64,000 nt of DNA from Comamonas testosteroni (GCF_030505195.1 NZ_CP129672.1:1984001-2048000), one strand, 5' to 3'; counted from the first letter of the stretch, positions 8,884 to 18,298 are shown. Translations and numbers: made by a program. Notes: generated by a model not told the origin, from the sequence alone.

Positions 8884-9746
8884 GCTGCCTCCTGTTCGTG
8901 GTGCATCCGGGCGACAGCGCCCTGGCGAGCAAACACCGATGCACGATGCATGCGGCGCTGGTGCGGGGCGTAGTCCATGATGGCGTTGTGCACCACGCTG
9001 CGGTTGTCCCAGATCACCATATCGCCCAGCGCCCAGCGGTGCTTGAACAGGAACTCCACCTGCATGCAGTGCGCGTGCAGATAGGCCAGGATGGCATGGC
9101 TTTCGGCCTGCGGCAGGCCGTCTATATGCGTGACATAGGTGGGGCTGACGTACAGCGCCTTGCGCCCCGTGAGCGGATGCACGCGCACCATGGGGTGCAG
9201 CTGGCGACGGTTCTGCGCGACCACTTCCACATAGCGCTCGTGCGTGCAGATGCCATGCTGCAGCGCCGCCGTCATGGGCCTGTTCATGTCATGCCAGGCA
9301 CTCAGGCCGTCGAGGTACTGCTTCATCTGCGGCGACAGCGCATCGTAGGCACTGGTCATGCTGATCCAGCAGGTATCGCCCCCCGTGGGCGGCAGGATGC
9401 GCGCATGGGTCATGGTGACGATGGGCGGACTGGGCAGAAAGCTCTCGTCGTGGTGCCACATATCGGCGCGGTCGCCGAGCTTGGAGTCGATGACTGTGAT
9501 TTGCTCATAGCCCTGCCCCAGATTGGGATAGAAGGTATGGACTTCGGCCTCGCCAAAATGCCGGGCAATCGCCAGATGCTGGTCGGGCGTCATATCGGGC
9601 ACATGCAGCACCAGTGCTTCGTGCCTGAGCAAGGCGGCTTCCAGCGCCTGCAGGGTTGGCGCAGACAACGGGTCTGCCAGGTCCAGTTTCAGCACTTCGG
9701 CACCGATGCGCGGGCCGAGAATCTGAACCGAGATGGGGGATGACAT
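8865..9746 (-). CDS. TauD/TfdA family alpha-ketoglutarate-dependent dioxygenase
   Basis: 293 residues with the non-haem Fe(II) facial triad of the family: HxD in MWHHDESF, the distal His in WDNRSVVHNAIMDY, and the 2-oxoglutarate-binding Arg in RRMHRASV. Such enzymes hydroxylate next to an ether or sulfonate and release an aldehyde, as in taurine or 2,4-D degradation. The start has a strong GAGGAGAAA ribosome binding site. It is the first gene of the operon and lies divergent from a TetR-family gene, which probably controls it. No sulfonate or aryl-ether transporter is in view, so the substrate is open. Confidence 0.88.
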   Translation of the reverse strand: MSSPISVQILGPRIGAEVLKLDLADPLSAPTLQALEAALLRHEALVLHVPDMTPDQHLAIARHFGEAEVHTFYPNLGQGYEQITVIDSKLGDRADMWHHDESFLPSPPIVTMTHARILPPTGGDTCWISMTSAYDALSPQMKQYLDGLSAWHDMNRPMTAALQHGICTHERYVEVVAQNRRQLHPMVRVHPLTGRKALYVSPTYVTHIDGLPQAESHAILAYLHAHCMQVEFLFKHRWALGDMVIWDNRSVVHNAIMDYAPHQRRMHRASVFARQGAVARMHHEQEAACATTE

Positions 9747-9876
9747 GGGCTTTCTCCTCTATGCAATGTCTTGCCCGAGTGCCGTGCTTCTTTCTCCTGC
9801 ACAGCGTCTGCCTCAGGCTCTGTCGGGCCGCTCCTTGGCGCTAGGATGGCGAGCAGCCTGATACAAAGTCTAGGCA

Positions 9877-9914
9877 GAGGGAGTGCGTTTTTCCACTCGC
9901 ATTCCGACTCCCTC
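9877..9914. promoter_or_regulatory. Inverted repeat in the dioxygenase/tetR divergent region
   Basis: GAGGGAGT (9877-9884) and ACTCCCTC (9907-9914) form a perfect 8-bp inverted repeat with a 22-bp spacer in the 244-bp divergent region. It could be a TetR-type operator or a chance hairpin; there is no second copy to support it. Confidence 0.3.
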
Positions 9915-9990
9915 AAAGACGCTGCAAGTCATTGATGGAAAAAGAAAAAATCAGCACCCACCGATCAACCGAAGACAGGACTTGCATTTC

Positions 9991-10644
9991 ATGGACGCGC
10001 CCACCACCCCACGCCCCAAGGACCAGTTGCCGCAACCGCGCAAGCAGCCTGTGCAGGCACGCTCCAGAGCGCTGGTCGATGCCATTGCCGAAGCCTGTTT
10101 GCGCCTTCTCGAAAAAGAGGGCGAGGACGCTCTCACGGTCAATCGCATTGCAGAAGTTTCGGGTGCTGCCGTGGGCTCCATCTACCAATACTTTCCCAAC
10201 AAGGAGTCCATGATTGCGGCGGTGTATGAACGCCTGCTCGATCAGGAGTCCGAGCAGCTTTTCCAGATGCGCGAGCAGTTGCAGGGCCTGTCGCTCGAAG
10301 CCATATTGCGCCAGATCTTTGCGAACATGATCCGGGTCGAGCAGCGCCTGCATCAGCTCAGCCATGCTTTCCACACGCGCTATCGCTCGGCCTTGCATCT
10401 GGGGCTGTGGCATGCACCACAGGCCAGCCGGGAAGAATTCATCAACACCACCTGGCTGCCGCTGCTGCAGATGCATGGCGCGCAGGTGCAGACCGACAAC
10501 CTGCCACTGGCTGCCTATCTGCTGGGCCAGGGCCTGCGCGAGATCATCCACAGCGCCGTGCACGATGTGCCGCAGCAGGCCCGCTCACCCGAGTTTCTCG
10601 ATGCACTGGTGGCCATGGCCATGAGCTGTGTGAAGCAAAGCTAG
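9991..10644 (+). CDS. TetR/AcrR family transcriptional regulator
   Basis: 217 residues from the ATG at 9991, which gives the usual TetR length; a longer frame reaches back to 9883 without a better start signal. The N-terminal helix-turn-helix is clear: ALVDAIAEACLRLLEKEG, then VNRIAEVSGAAVGSIYQYFPNKESMIAAVYE. The ligand-binding half is unassigned. It is divergent from the dioxygenase operon and ends in a shared hairpin terminator, so it most likely represses that operon and itself. Confidence 0.9.
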   Translation: MDAPTTPRPKDQLPQPRKQPVQARSRALVDAIAEACLRLLEKEGEDALTVNRIAEVSGAAVGSIYQYFPNKESMIAAVYERLLDQESEQLFQMREQLQGLSLEAILRQIFANMIRVEQRLHQLSHAFHTRYRSALHLGLWHAPQASREEFINTTWLPLLQMHGAQVQTDNLPLAAYLLGQGLREIIHSAVHDVPQQARSPEFLDALVAMAMSCVKQS

Positions 10645-10651
10645 AAAAACA

Positions 10652-10675
10652 AAGCGCGACCCAGGGGTCGCGCTT
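10652..10675. terminator. Bidirectional hairpin terminator
   Basis: A 10-bp perfect stem (AAGCGCGACC / GGTCGCGCTT) with a 4-base loop lies between the convergent tetR gene and the pyroglutamate operon. Confidence 0.75.
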
Positions 10676-10694
10676 CAAGCGGGGCTGGCCAAGC

Positions 10695-12431
10695 TTATCG
10701 GATATGCGCGATCACGGCGCTCAGGGTCTGCGCAGTGCCTGCCTGGGCGGCCAAGGTGACGCGGCCGCTCTTGTGGGCCGAGACCTGCATCTCCATTTTC
10801 ATGGCTTCCATCACGGCGATCACATCGCCTTCCTTGACCTCGTCGCCATCGGCGACCTTCCAGGCATGCAGATTGCCGGCAATGGGCGAGATAACCGCAT
10901 CAGGGTCCACGCTTTGCTGCGCGGCGGCCTGAGCCACGCCCGTCGTCGGCGCAGACAGACCTTGCAGCAGCATGGCGGGCAGGCCCAGCTGCACGCGGCG
11001 GCCGTCGATCTCGATGGCGGTGCGCAGCAGGCTGGTGTCGGCCACAGGTTCGGCGCGGGCGGCTGCGGCCAGTGGCTCGGCAAACTCGGTTTCGATCCAG
11101 CGGGTGTGGACATTGAAGCCATTCGTTCCCACAAAGTCGGCCTGATTCAGAACGGCCTTGTGAAAGGGCAGCACCGAGGCCACGCCCTCGATGCGGAACT
11201 CGGCCAGTGCGCGGCGCGCACGGGCCAGGGCCTGCTCACGCGTGGCCCCCGTGACGATGAGCTTGGCCATCATGGAGTCGAAGGAGCCGGGAATCACCGA
11301 GCCGGTTTCGACGCCCGAATCGAGTCGCACACCCGGCCCCGAAGGAGGCGCAAAGCGCGTGATCAGACCCGGTGTGGGCAGAAAGCCGCGCCCCACATCT
11401 TCGGCATTGATACGGAACTCGATGGAATGGGCACGCGGCGCCGGTGTCTGCGTGAAAGACAGCGGCAGGCCGTCGGCCACACGCAGCTGCTCCTGCACCA
11501 GATCGATGCCCGTGGTTTCCTCGGTCACAGTGTGCTCGACCTGCAAGCGGGTATTGACCTCAAGGAAGGAGATGGCGCCCTCTCCCTTAGCGTTCTCGCT
11601 GAGCAGAAACTCCACGGTGCCGGCGCTGACATAGCCGGCTTGCGCGCAGATAGCCTTCGCCGCGCTGTGAATGCGTTCGCGCTGGGCCTCGGTGATGAAG
11701 GGGGCCGGCGCTTCTTCCACCAGCTTCTGGTTGCGGCGCTGCAGCGAGCAATCGCGCGTGCCCAGCACCACCACATTGCCATGCGTGTCGGCAATCACCT
11801 GCGCCTCGATATGGCGCGGCTTGTCGAGGAACTGCTCCACAAAGCATTCGCCGCGGCCGAAAGCCGTCACCGCCTCGCGCACGGCAGAGGCATACAGCTC
11901 GGCCACTTCGTCCATGCGCCAGGCGATCTTCATGCCACGGCCACCGCCACCAAAGGCAGCCTTGATGATGATGGGCAGACCATGCTGCTGGGCAAAGGCC
12001 AGCACTTCGTCGGCATCCTTGACGGGATCGGGCGTGCCGGCCACCAGCGGCGCTCCGACCTGCAGCGCAATCTTGCGCGCCTCGACCTTGTCGCCCAGCT
12101 TGGCAATGGTGTCGGGGCGCGGGCCGATCCAGATCAGACCGGCATCCAGCACGGCCTGCGCAAAGGCTTCGCTCTCGGACAGAAAGCCATAGCCGGGATG
12201 AACGGCGTCGGCACCCGAACGCCTGGCGATCGCAATCAGCTTGGCGATGTTCAGATAGGTGTCCGCGCTCTTGTCGCCATCGAGGCCGTAGGCCTCGTCG
12301 GCACGGCGCACATGCAGGGCATCGATATCGGCATCGGCATAGACGGCGACGGATTTCACGCCATAGTCGGCACAGGCGCGTGCAATGCGCACAGCGATCT
12401 CACCACGGTTGGCAATCAGAACTTTTTTCAT
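10695..12431 (-). CDS. Biotin carboxylase with C-terminal biotin carrier domain, in 5-oxoprolinase operon
   Basis: 578 residues from the ATG that gives [13 protein letters not shown], preceded by GAGGAG; an upstream ATG at 12446 overlaps that signal. Residues 1-450 are an AccC-type ATP-grasp biotin carboxylase (glycine loop [45 protein letters not shown]). A linker follows, then a biotinyl domain with the target lysine in EAMKMEM at about residue 545. It is the last gene of the pcp-pxpA-pxpBC operon, 11 bp after pxpBC. Its neighbour PxpBC is homologous to the carboxyltransferase of urea carboxylase, which suggests a shared carboxylation step; the substrate is not known. Confidence 0.88.
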   Translation of the reverse strand: MKKVLIANRGEIAVRIARACADYGVKSVAVYADADIDALHVRRADEAYGLDGDKSADTYLNIAKLIAIARRSGADAVHPGYGFLSESEAFAQAVLDAGLIWIGPRPDTIAKLGDKVEARKIALQVGAPLVAGTPDPVKDADEVLAFAQQHGLPIIIKAAFGGGGRGMKIAWRMDEVAELYASAVREAVTAFGRGECFVEQFLDKPRHIEAQVIADTHGNVVVLGTRDCSLQRRNQKLVEEAPAPFITEAQRERIHSAAKAICAQAGYVSAGTVEFLLSENAKGEGAISFLEVNTRLQVEHTVTEETTGIDLVQEQLRVADGLPLSFTQTPAPRAHSIEFRINAEDVGRGFLPTPGLITRFAPPSGPGVRLDSGVETGSVIPGSFDSMMAKLIVTGATREQALARARRALAEFRIEGVASVLPFHKAVLNQADFVGTNGFNVHTRWIETEFAEPLAAAARAEPVADTSLLRTAIEIDGRRVQLGLPAMLLQGLSAPTTGVAQAAAQQSVDPDAVISPIAGNLHAWKVADGDEVKEGDVIAVMEAMKMEMQVSAHKSGRVTLAAQAGTAQTLSAVIAHIR

Positions 12432-12442
12432 CAACTCACTCC

Positions 12443-14083
12443 TCATTGCGCGCTTGCAGGCACCAGCTCTGCAAAGGCGCGGATGGGGTTAAAACGAATC
12501 CAGGCACCTACGGGGATCTGCCCCGCAAGGTCCAGATGATGGGGGGCCACGCAGCCGATGACGGGATAGCCGCCGGTCAGGGGGTGGTCGGCCAGAAACA
12601 GCACGGGCTGGCCGCTGGCGGGAACCTGGATGGCCCCCAGTGGCGTGCCTTCGCTGGGCAGCTCGCTGGTCACGGCGCGCGTCAGCGCCTGCTCGCCGGC
12701 AAGGCGCAAGCCCACGCGATTGGACTGGGGCGTGACCTGCCAGCGCTGGGCAGCCAGCAAGGCTACCGCCTCGGGCGTGAACCAGTCGGTGCGCGGGCCC
12801 AGCTCCACATCCAGCACCACCTCGCCGTCCGGGGCCGGCAAGTCCTGCTCCGGCAGGGCAAACTCGGCCACCACGGCATGGGGGGCCGGCAGCACCGCCA
12901 GCAACTGGCCGCTGTGCAGGGCGGGCGGGCCGACATGGGCCAGGGTGTCCGTCGAAGCACTGCCCAGCACGGGTGCCACTTCGTAGCCACCGCGCACCGC
13001 CACATAGCAGCGGGCACCGGCCACGGGTTGGGCAAGGCTCAGCGTGTCGCCATCGGCCAGCGCAACTGCGGCGCAGCGTGGCGCAGACCAGCGGCGTCCG
13101 TCGGCCGTGGTGATGCCAAGAGGTGCGTCCGCGCCGGTCACGGCCACCACGTTCTCGCCCACGCTTTGCAGCGACAGGCCGCCGCCTACCGTCTCCAGCA
13201 CCGGCAAATGGCTGGCATTGCCGACCAGCCGGTTGGCCGCCTTGAACGCCGCCTGATCCATGGCACCTGAGGCCGACACGCCCTGGCCGGCCTGGCCATG
13301 GCGACCCCGGTCCTGGAACAGCGTGAGCAGGCCTGTGGCGCGCACACGCAAGGCACCGGCATTCGCCTCAAAATTCGTAGCTGCTTGCGCATGTTCCTTA
13401 TTGATTTCAGATACTTTTCTATCTGAAATCGAATTATGTAGAGCGCTAGCAGCTTCCTTTTGCATAGCAATATCGACAAACTGAACGCGATAGCCGGGCT
13501 GCAGCAAGGCCGGCAGATCACGCGCCAGATCCCACATCGCGGCATCGGTCACTCCGATGATCTGCCAGCCGCCGGGGCTGGCCTGTGGATACACCGCGCT
13601 GAAGCTGCCGGCCAGCGCCACGGCACCCGCAGGCACCTTGGTGCGTGGCGTGGCCCGGCGCGGCACATTGAAGACGGGGTCGCCGCCGCTCAGATAGGCA
13701 AAGCCCGGCGCAAAGCCGGTAAAGGCCACCGACCATTCGCTGCCCGTGTGGCGGCGCACCACCTCTTCGGCGGTGATGCCCAGTATCTGGGCGACTTCAG
13801 CCAGATCCTCGCCGTCATAGCGCACGGGAATCTGCACCAGCACGTCCGAGCGCTGCACGCTGCCGCTCAGATCGCAGGCAGCAATGCGCCGCACCAGTTG
13901 CGCCGCGCCGATGATATGGGGCGCGAACTGAACCAGAATGGTGCGCGCGGCAGGCACCAGCTCCTGCACGCCTTCTATGGGACTGGCCTGCAAGGCGCCC
14001 AGCAGCACCAGCGTCTGCTGCAGGTCGGCCAGCTCCACCAGGATGGCGTGGCGGTTGACGGGCAAAAAGCGCATGGCACTCAT
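12443..14083 (-). CDS. 5-oxoprolinase subunits B and C fused (PxpB-PxpC; KipI-KipA)
   Basis: 546 residues with two halves. Residues 1-210 are PxpB/KipI/allophanate hydrolase subunit 1 ([41 protein letters not shown]). Residues 245-546 are PxpC/KipA/subunit 2 ([33 protein letters not shown]). PxpABC hydrolyses 5-oxoproline to glutamate with ATP; the pair is also homologous to the urea carboxylase carboxyltransferase. The linker (about residues 207-243: [14 protein letters not shown] and following) is encoded by a palindromic repeat of unusual base composition. The gene overlaps pxpA by ATGA. Confidence 0.88.
   Translation of the reverse strand: MSAMRFLPVNRHAILVELADLQQTLVLLGALQASPIEGVQELVPAARTILVQFAPHIIGAAQLVRRIAACDLSGSVQRSDVLVQIPVRYDGEDLAEVAQILGITAEEVVRRHTGSEWSVAFTGFAPGFAYLSGGDPVFNVPRRATPRTKVPAGAVALAGSFSAVYPQASPGGWQIIGVTDAAMWDLARDLPALLQPGYRVQFVDIAMQKEAASALHNSISDRKVSEINKEHAQAATNFEANAGALRVRATGLLTLFQDRGRHGQAGQGVSASGAMDQAAFKAANRLVGNASHLPVLETVGGGLSLQSVGENVVAVTGADAPLGITTADGRRWSAPRCAAVALADGDTLSLAQPVAGARCYVAVRGGYEVAPVLGSASTDTLAHVGPPALHSGQLLAVLPAPHAVVAEFALPEQDLPAPDGEVVLDVELGPRTDWFTPEAVALLAAQRWQVTPQSNRVGLRLAGEQALTRAVTSELPSEGTPLGAIQVPASGQPVLFLADHPLTGGYPVIGCVAPHHLDLAGQIPVGAWIRFNPIRAFAELVPASAQ
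13377..13456. repeat. 80-bp palindromic repeat (copy A), inside pxpBC
   Basis: AGCTGC (13379-13384) and GCAGCT (13449-13454) form the ends; the centre is a perfect 11-bp inverted repeat, GATTTCAGATA (13403-13413) and TATCTGAAATC (13420-13430). It is AT-rich against its GC-rich surroundings and matches copies at 47791-47870 and 58107-58186 in length and layout. This copy is in coding sequence and provides the PxpB-PxpC linker. Confidence 0.75.
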
Positions 14084-14847
14084 GGCGCGGTGTCCACAAA
14101 AGAGGTGATCTGCACGCCCTCCTGCTCGAAGCGCTGGCGGATGTTGCGCGCAATGGCCACGGCACCGGGGCTGTCGCCATGCACGCAGATGGAGTCGGCC
14201 TGCACACGCACCAGAGTGCCGTCCACGGCCTCGATCACGCCCTCACGCACCAGGGTCAGCATGCGCTGGGCAATCAGGTTTTCATCGTGCAGCACGGCAC
14301 CGGGCTCGCGGCGCGAGACCAGGGCGCCGCCCGGCGTATAGCCGCGATCGGCAAAGGCCTCGGCCACCACGTTCAGGCCCGCATCGCGGGCCCACTCGAT
14401 CAGGGGCGCACCTGCCAGCGCCATCAGCACCAGCCTGGGATCGATGGCCTTGATGGCATTGATCACATCCATGGCCTGACGTCTGTCCTGGGCAATGGTG
14501 TTGTAGAGCGCGCCGTGCGGCTTGACGTACTGGACGCTGGTGCCGGCCGCCTGCGCAAGGCCCTGCAGAGCGCCGATCTGGTAGATCACATCGGCCACCA
14601 GATCGCCGCTGGCCACATCCATGTTGCGACGCCCGAAACCCGACAGATCGCGGTAGGCCACATGTGCGCCGACGACCACGCCGCGCGCCTTGGCCGCCTT
14701 GAGCGTGGCCAGTATCCCGGCCGCGTCGCCGGCATGAAAGCCGCAAGCCACATTGGCGCTGCTGACGATGTCCAGCATGGCCGCATCGTCGCCCATGCGC
14801 CAGGCGCCGAAGCTCTCGCCCAGATCGCTGTTCAAATCCATTTTCAT
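14080..14847 (-). CDS. pxpA: 5-oxoprolinase subunit A (LamB/YcsF family)
   Basis: 255 residues of the LamB/YcsF family: N-terminus [14 protein letters not shown], then [38 protein letters not shown] and [11 protein letters not shown]. PxpA is the hydrolase-like component that works with PxpBC to open the 5-oxoproline lactam. Three ATGs cluster at the start; GGGAG gives 7-base spacing to the one at 14847. The end overlaps pxpBC by 4 bp, and pcp lies 20 bp upstream in the same operon, so peptide end-group removal and ring opening are co-expressed. Confidence 0.92.
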   Translation of the reverse strand: MKMDLNSDLGESFGAWRMGDDAAMLDIVSSANVACGFHAGDAAGILATLKAAKARGVVVGAHVAYRDLSGFGRRNMDVASGDLVADVIYQIGALQGLAQAAGTSVQYVKPHGALYNTIAQDRRQAMDVINAIKAIDPRLVLMALAGAPLIEWARDAGLNVVAEAFADRGYTPGGALVSRREPGAVLHDENLIAQRMLTLVREGVIEAVDGTLVRVQADSICVHGDSPGAVAIARNIRQRFEQEGVQITSFVDTAP

Positions 14848-14867
14848 CATTCGTCTCCCGGTCAGCA

Positions 14868-15530
14868 TCAATGCAGCTGACCTGCGTGTTCCAGCAAATC
14901 CTGCTGCACCGTCATGGCCGTATGAATGGCAGCGCGGATGCCCTGAATCTGTGTGTCCAGCGCCATGCTGGCCATGCCGGGCTGGCGCGCGGCCTGCTGC
15001 GGCAGCGCGGGTATGTGAATAAAGCCCCCGCGCACGCCGGGGCCCGCACGGCGCGACAGCCTGTGCATCAGGGCATAGAACACATGGTTGCAGACAAAAG
15101 TGCCCGCCGTGTTCGATACCGAAGCCGGGATGCCCGCGTCCCGCAGATGGCGCACCATGGCCTTGATGGGCAGGGTCGAGAAATAGGCCGCAGGCGCATC
15201 GCGCACCACGCTCTGATCGACGGGCTGATGGCCCGCGTTGTCCGGAATGCGGGCATCGTCGATATTGATGGCCACGCGCTCGGGCGTGATTTCCGATCGC
15301 CCACCGGCCAGCCCCAGGCTGATGATGAGCGAGGGCTGCAGCCGCGCCAGCGCCTCGTCCAGCGCCTCCATGGCCGCGCCGAACACACAGGGCAGTTGCA
15401 CAGCATGCACCACGCCATCCGCGATCAGCTCGCCGTCCAGCGCGCGCGCCACTTCCCACGAGGGGTTGACGCTATCTTTATCGAAGGGCTCAAAGCCGGT
15501 CAGCAGGATTCGGTGGGCAGCCTCGGTCAT
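14868..15530 (-). CDS. pcp: Pyroglutamyl-peptidase I
   Basis: 220 residues of peptidase family C15, cytoplasmic. It removes N-terminal 5-oxoproline from peptides. The catalytic Glu region is [14 protein letters not shown], the nucleophile Cys is in [14 protein letters not shown], and the His is in [12 protein letters not shown]. The N-terminus ([19 protein letters not shown]) is typical. Its placement between the putative 5-oxoproline permease pair and pxpA makes a simple path: pyroglutamyl peptide to 5-oxoproline to glutamate. Confidence 0.95.
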   Translation of the reverse strand: MTEAAHRILLTGFEPFDKDSVNPSWEVARALDGELIADGVVHAVQLPCVFGAAMEALDEALARLQPSLIISLGLAGGRSEITPERVAINIDDARIPDNAGHQPVDQSVVRDAPAAYFSTLPIKAMVRHLRDAGIPASVSNTAGTFVCNHVFYALMHRLSRRAGPGVRGGFIHIPALPQQAARQPGMASMALDTQIQGIRAAIHTAMTVQQDLLEHAGQLH

Positions 15531-15542
15531 GGCAACTCTCTC

Positions 15543-16496
15543 TTATCGGAACATCAGGAAGTTGAGCAGGAACACATTCACGATCAGCAGCGTGATGGCC
15601 GTGGGAACCTGCGCACGGATGACGGCATTTTTGTCAATTTCCAGCAGTGCTGCGGGCACCAGGTTGAAGTTGGCCGCCATGGGCGTGAGCAAGGTGCCGC
15701 AGTAGCCCGACAGCATGCCGACTGCCGCCATCACGGCCGGGTCACCATGGTAGACGCCAACCAGCACGGGCACGCCCACGCCGCCCGTCATCACCGGAAA
15801 TGCCGCAAAACCATTGCCCATGATGACGGTGAACAGCGCCATGCCGATCACATACACGGCCACGGCCACAAAGCGCACATCCATGTTGATGTAGGTGGTG
15901 GTCACATAGGCCACGGCCTTGCCCACGCCGGCATCCGAGAACACCAGACCCAGCATGCCCAGCATCTGCGGCAGCACCAGGGCCCAGCCCAGTGCGTCGA
16001 TCAGGCGGTGCGACTCGCGCAGGCCCTGCACGGGGGTCTCGCGTGTCATCTTGCAGGCCAGCACCAGCGCAATCACGCAGCCGATGCCCAGACTGACCAG
16101 CGTGCTGTTCTTGGGGTCGATCAGGGGAGTGCCGCCAAAGACCAGATGCTTGGCCGACAGCGTGCCCACCATGGTGATCAGCGGGATGGCCAGCGCCGGC
16201 ACGAACAGCTTGTTGCCCAGGCGCTTGGCGCTTTCCAGGTACTGCGCATCGGTGCGCGGCTGATGCTTGCCGCCCATCACGCCGCCGAAGCCGGCAATCA
16301 GGGCCATGACGACCGCGACCGCCCCCACCCATACGGGCGGCAGCAGATCACCGACGAGGAACACCAGCGCGTACAGCGCCCAGAACAGGCCCGCCGAGAA
16401 ACGGCGCGGGTTGCTGCCGTCGCGCAGCGTCATCAAGGCCGTCACCGCCAGCACCAGGCCGACGAGGTAGTACAGGTATTGAATGGTGATGGTCAT
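15543..16496 (-). CDS. DUF979 family membrane protein, putative 5-oxoproline transporter subunit
   Basis: 317 residues, highly hydrophobic, with about nine membrane segments (the first is YLYYLVGLVLAVTALMTL). It belongs to DUF979, which nearly always occurs beside DUF969 and pcp/pxp genes; recent family naming treats the pair as a 5-oxoproline transporter. It overlaps the DUF969 gene by ATGA. Transport function is inferred from gene context; the polypeptide itself shows only a multi-span permease-like pattern. Confidence 0.8.
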   Translation of the reverse strand: MTITIQYLYYLVGLVLAVTALMTLRDGSNPRRFSAGLFWALYALVFLVGDLLPPVWVGAVAVVMALIAGFGGVMGGKHQPRTDAQYLESAKRLGNKLFVPALAIPLITMVGTLSAKHLVFGGTPLIDPKNSTLVSLGIGCVIALVLACKMTRETPVQGLRESHRLIDALGWALVLPQMLGMLGLVFSDAGVGKAVAYVTTTYINMDVRFVAVAVYVIGMALFTVIMGNGFAAFPVMTGGVGVPVLVGVYHGDPAVMAAVGMLSGYCGTLLTPMAANFNLVPAALLEIDKNAVIRAQVPTAITLLIVNVFLLNFLMFR

Positions 16497-17212
16497 GCCT
16501 GTTCTCCCTGAGCAGCTTTCTTTTCCGCAGCAATGTCACGCGCCAGTTGCTTGTCCAGGCGGTGCAGGCGCAAGGCATGGATGACAAAGGCCGAGAGGGC
16601 CGTGGGAATGCCCCACAGCGCGACATGAATCGGCTCGACCTCAATGCCCGCCTCCTTCAGGAAGGTGGTCATCAGCACGATCGCACCGAAGGCCACGAAG
16701 ATGTCTTCACCAAAGAACAAGCCCACGTTGTCCGTGGCAGCCGACATGGCACGCAGCTTCTCGCGCACCTTGCCCGACAGCTTGCCGTAGCGGTTTTCGG
16801 TCGCGCCTTCGGCCATGGGGGCCAGCAGCGGACGCACCATCTGGGGATGCCCGCCGAGGCTGGTCAGCCCGATGGCTGCCGTGAGCTGGCGCGCTGCCAG
16901 GTAGACGATCAGCAGGCGACCGGCGGTGGCCGACTTGATGGAGCTGATCCAGTTCTGCGCATGCTGACGCAGGCCATGACGCTCCAGCAGGCCGATCACG
17001 GCCAGCGGCAGCAAGATGATGAGCGGCAGATTGCGGGTCTTGATGAAGCCGGTCCCGATGGCGGCCAGAACCTTGTCCAGCGGAAAGCCCGCCGCAAAGG
17101 CCGTGCCGATGGCGGTCACGATGACCACCAGCATGGGGTTAAAGCGCAGCGCGAAGCCGGCAATGATGATGAGCACGCCGATCAGCGGCCACAGGTTTAC
17201 GTCTACAGGCAT
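16493..17212 (-). CDS. DUF969 family membrane protein, putative 5-oxoproline transporter subunit
   Basis: 239 residues with several membrane spans (LWPLIGVLIIIAGFALRF; NLPLIILLPLAVIGLLERHG; a C-terminal span before the RLHRLDKQLARDIAAEKKAA tail). It is the first gene of the six-gene pyroglutamate operon and overlaps the DUF979 gene. It is divergent from the GntR gene, and the intergenic region has palindromes that may be GntR operators. Together with DUF979 it is the likely uptake system feeding Pcp/Pxp. Confidence 0.8.
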   Translation of the reverse strand: MPVDVNLWPLIGVLIIIAGFALRFNPMLVVIVTAIGTAFAAGFPLDKVLAAIGTGFIKTRNLPLIILLPLAVIGLLERHGLRQHAQNWISSIKSATAGRLLIVYLAARQLTAAIGLTSLGGHPQMVRPLLAPMAEGATENRYGKLSGKVREKLRAMSAATDNVGLFFGEDIFVAFGAIVLMTTFLKEAGIEVEPIHVALWGIPTALSAFVIHALRLHRLDKQLARDIAAEKKAAQGEQA

Positions 17213-17346
17213 GGAAGCCTCCGGAAATCACGCCCTGATCCGCTGTGCGGCGGGCTCTACCAAAGACGGGAACGCTATCGGCACCCCCGCCCAGCTCTTT
17301 CGAAGAAGGTTGATCAGCTCTGTTTCAGATCTGCTTCATTCCTCAA

Positions 17347-17404
17347 ATTGTTGAACAATCTATTTAGATTGATTCCACAAATGAAATTGTTTGCAGAACA
17401 AACA
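17347..17404. promoter_or_regulatory. Putative GntR operators in the divergent region
   Basis: The 13-bp palindrome ATTGTTGAACAAT (17347-17359) lies between the divergent DUF969 operon and gntR. Its core TTGTTGAACAA recurs as the reverse complement at 18190-18200, before the TRAP operon. A second inverted repeat, TGTTTG-N5-CAAACA, is at 17388-17404. The region is AT-rich and suits an autoregulatory GntR site. Confidence 0.6.
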
Positions 17405-17505
17405 GACTTTGTAATAGAGCAAACCCTAGGTCTCACCACTCTTTTGAACTTCTCTGGGTCAACAGAACGATGGCTACACTCTGGCGACAGCCAAAAGGGA
17501 ATGCC

Positions 17506-18183
17506 ATGAAAGTCGTCGCAGAGGTCCAGAACCTGACCGAACGCATCGCCGAAGAAATACGCAGCCAGCTGGTCAAGGGCGTGCTGAGCCCGGGCCAGCG
17601 ACTGTCAGAAGCAGCACTCAGCGAAGCGCTGGATATTTCGCGCAACACCTTGCGCGAGGTGTTTCGCATGCTGACCAAGGAAGGTCTGCTGGTACACGAG
17701 CCCAACAAGGGCGTATCGGTGGCCGTGCCCAGCATGGCGTCCATCATCGATATCTATCGCGTGCGACGCATGATCGAGTGCCAGGCCCTGGCACAGGCTT
17801 ACCCCATGCACCCTGCACTGACGCGGATGCGCGAGGCCGTGGAAAGCGGCCAGCGGCACAGCGAGGCCGAGGACTGGTCCGAGGTGGGTACCGCCAATAT
17901 GGCGTTTCACAAAGCCATCGTGGCCCTGGCAGACAGCGAACGCCTCAACGAGATGTTCTCGCATCTGCTGGCGGAGTTGCGCCTGGCTTTCGGCCTGCTG
18001 CGCGACCCGCATTTTCTGCATGCCCCCTATGTGGGCATGAATCTGAAGATTCTGCAGATCTTCGAAGCCGGCAGGCCTGCGGAGGCGGCACAGGAGCTCA
18101 GTGCCTACCTGGTGCATTCGGAACGCATCATTCTGGCCGCCTATGCCCGACGTCTGGCAGAGGCGGGGATCAAGGCACCTTGA
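17506..18183 (+). CDS. GntR family (FadR subfamily) transcriptional regulator
   Basis: 225 residues from the ATG preceded by AAGGGA; an ATG at 17470 adds 12 residues without a good signal. The winged helix spans residues 5-75 (IAEEIRSQLVKGVLSPGQRLSEAALSE, RNTLREVFRMLTKEGLLV). The C-terminal FCD-type helical ligand domain follows (ARRMIECQALAQ-like segment, ANMAFHKAIVALADS, SERIILAAYARRL). It sits between the pyroglutamate operon and the TRAP operon, with a shared palindrome on both sides. Likely a ligand-responsive repressor of itself and of one or both neighbours. Confidence 0.9.
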   Translation: MKVVAEVQNLTERIAEEIRSQLVKGVLSPGQRLSEAALSEALDISRNTLREVFRMLTKEGLLVHEPNKGVSVAVPSMASIIDIYRVRRMIECQALAQAYPMHPALTRMREAVESGQRHSEAEDWSEVGTANMAFHKAIVALADSERLNEMFSHLLAELRLAFGLLRDPHFLHAPYVGMNLKILQIFEAGRPAEAAQELSAYLVHSERIILAAYARRLAEAGIKAP

Positions 18184-18189
18184 GGGATC

Positions 18190-18289
18190 TTGTTCAACAA
18201 AATGACATTTTCAATAGAAACAAAGCAATAAAACACCCTACGTTTCTTTGAAACTCGTTGAAATCCCTCATGGATGTTTGTTGAGACAA
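18190..18289. promoter_or_regulatory. Putative GntR operators before the TRAP operon
   Basis: TTGTTCAACAA (18190-18200) starts seven bases after the gntR stop and is the exact reverse complement of the core upstream of gntR. A degenerate site, TTTGT-TGAG-ACAAA (18277-18290), lies just upstream of the predicted sigma-54 promoter. Overlap of operators and promoter suggests combined control. Confidence 0.55.
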
Positions 18290-18298
18290 ATGCTACTT

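Noticed and set aside
14871..16511. 546-codon plus-strand frame opposite pcp and the DUF979 gene
   Set aside because: Spans two conserved minus-strand genes and reads as His/Gln-rich nonsense.
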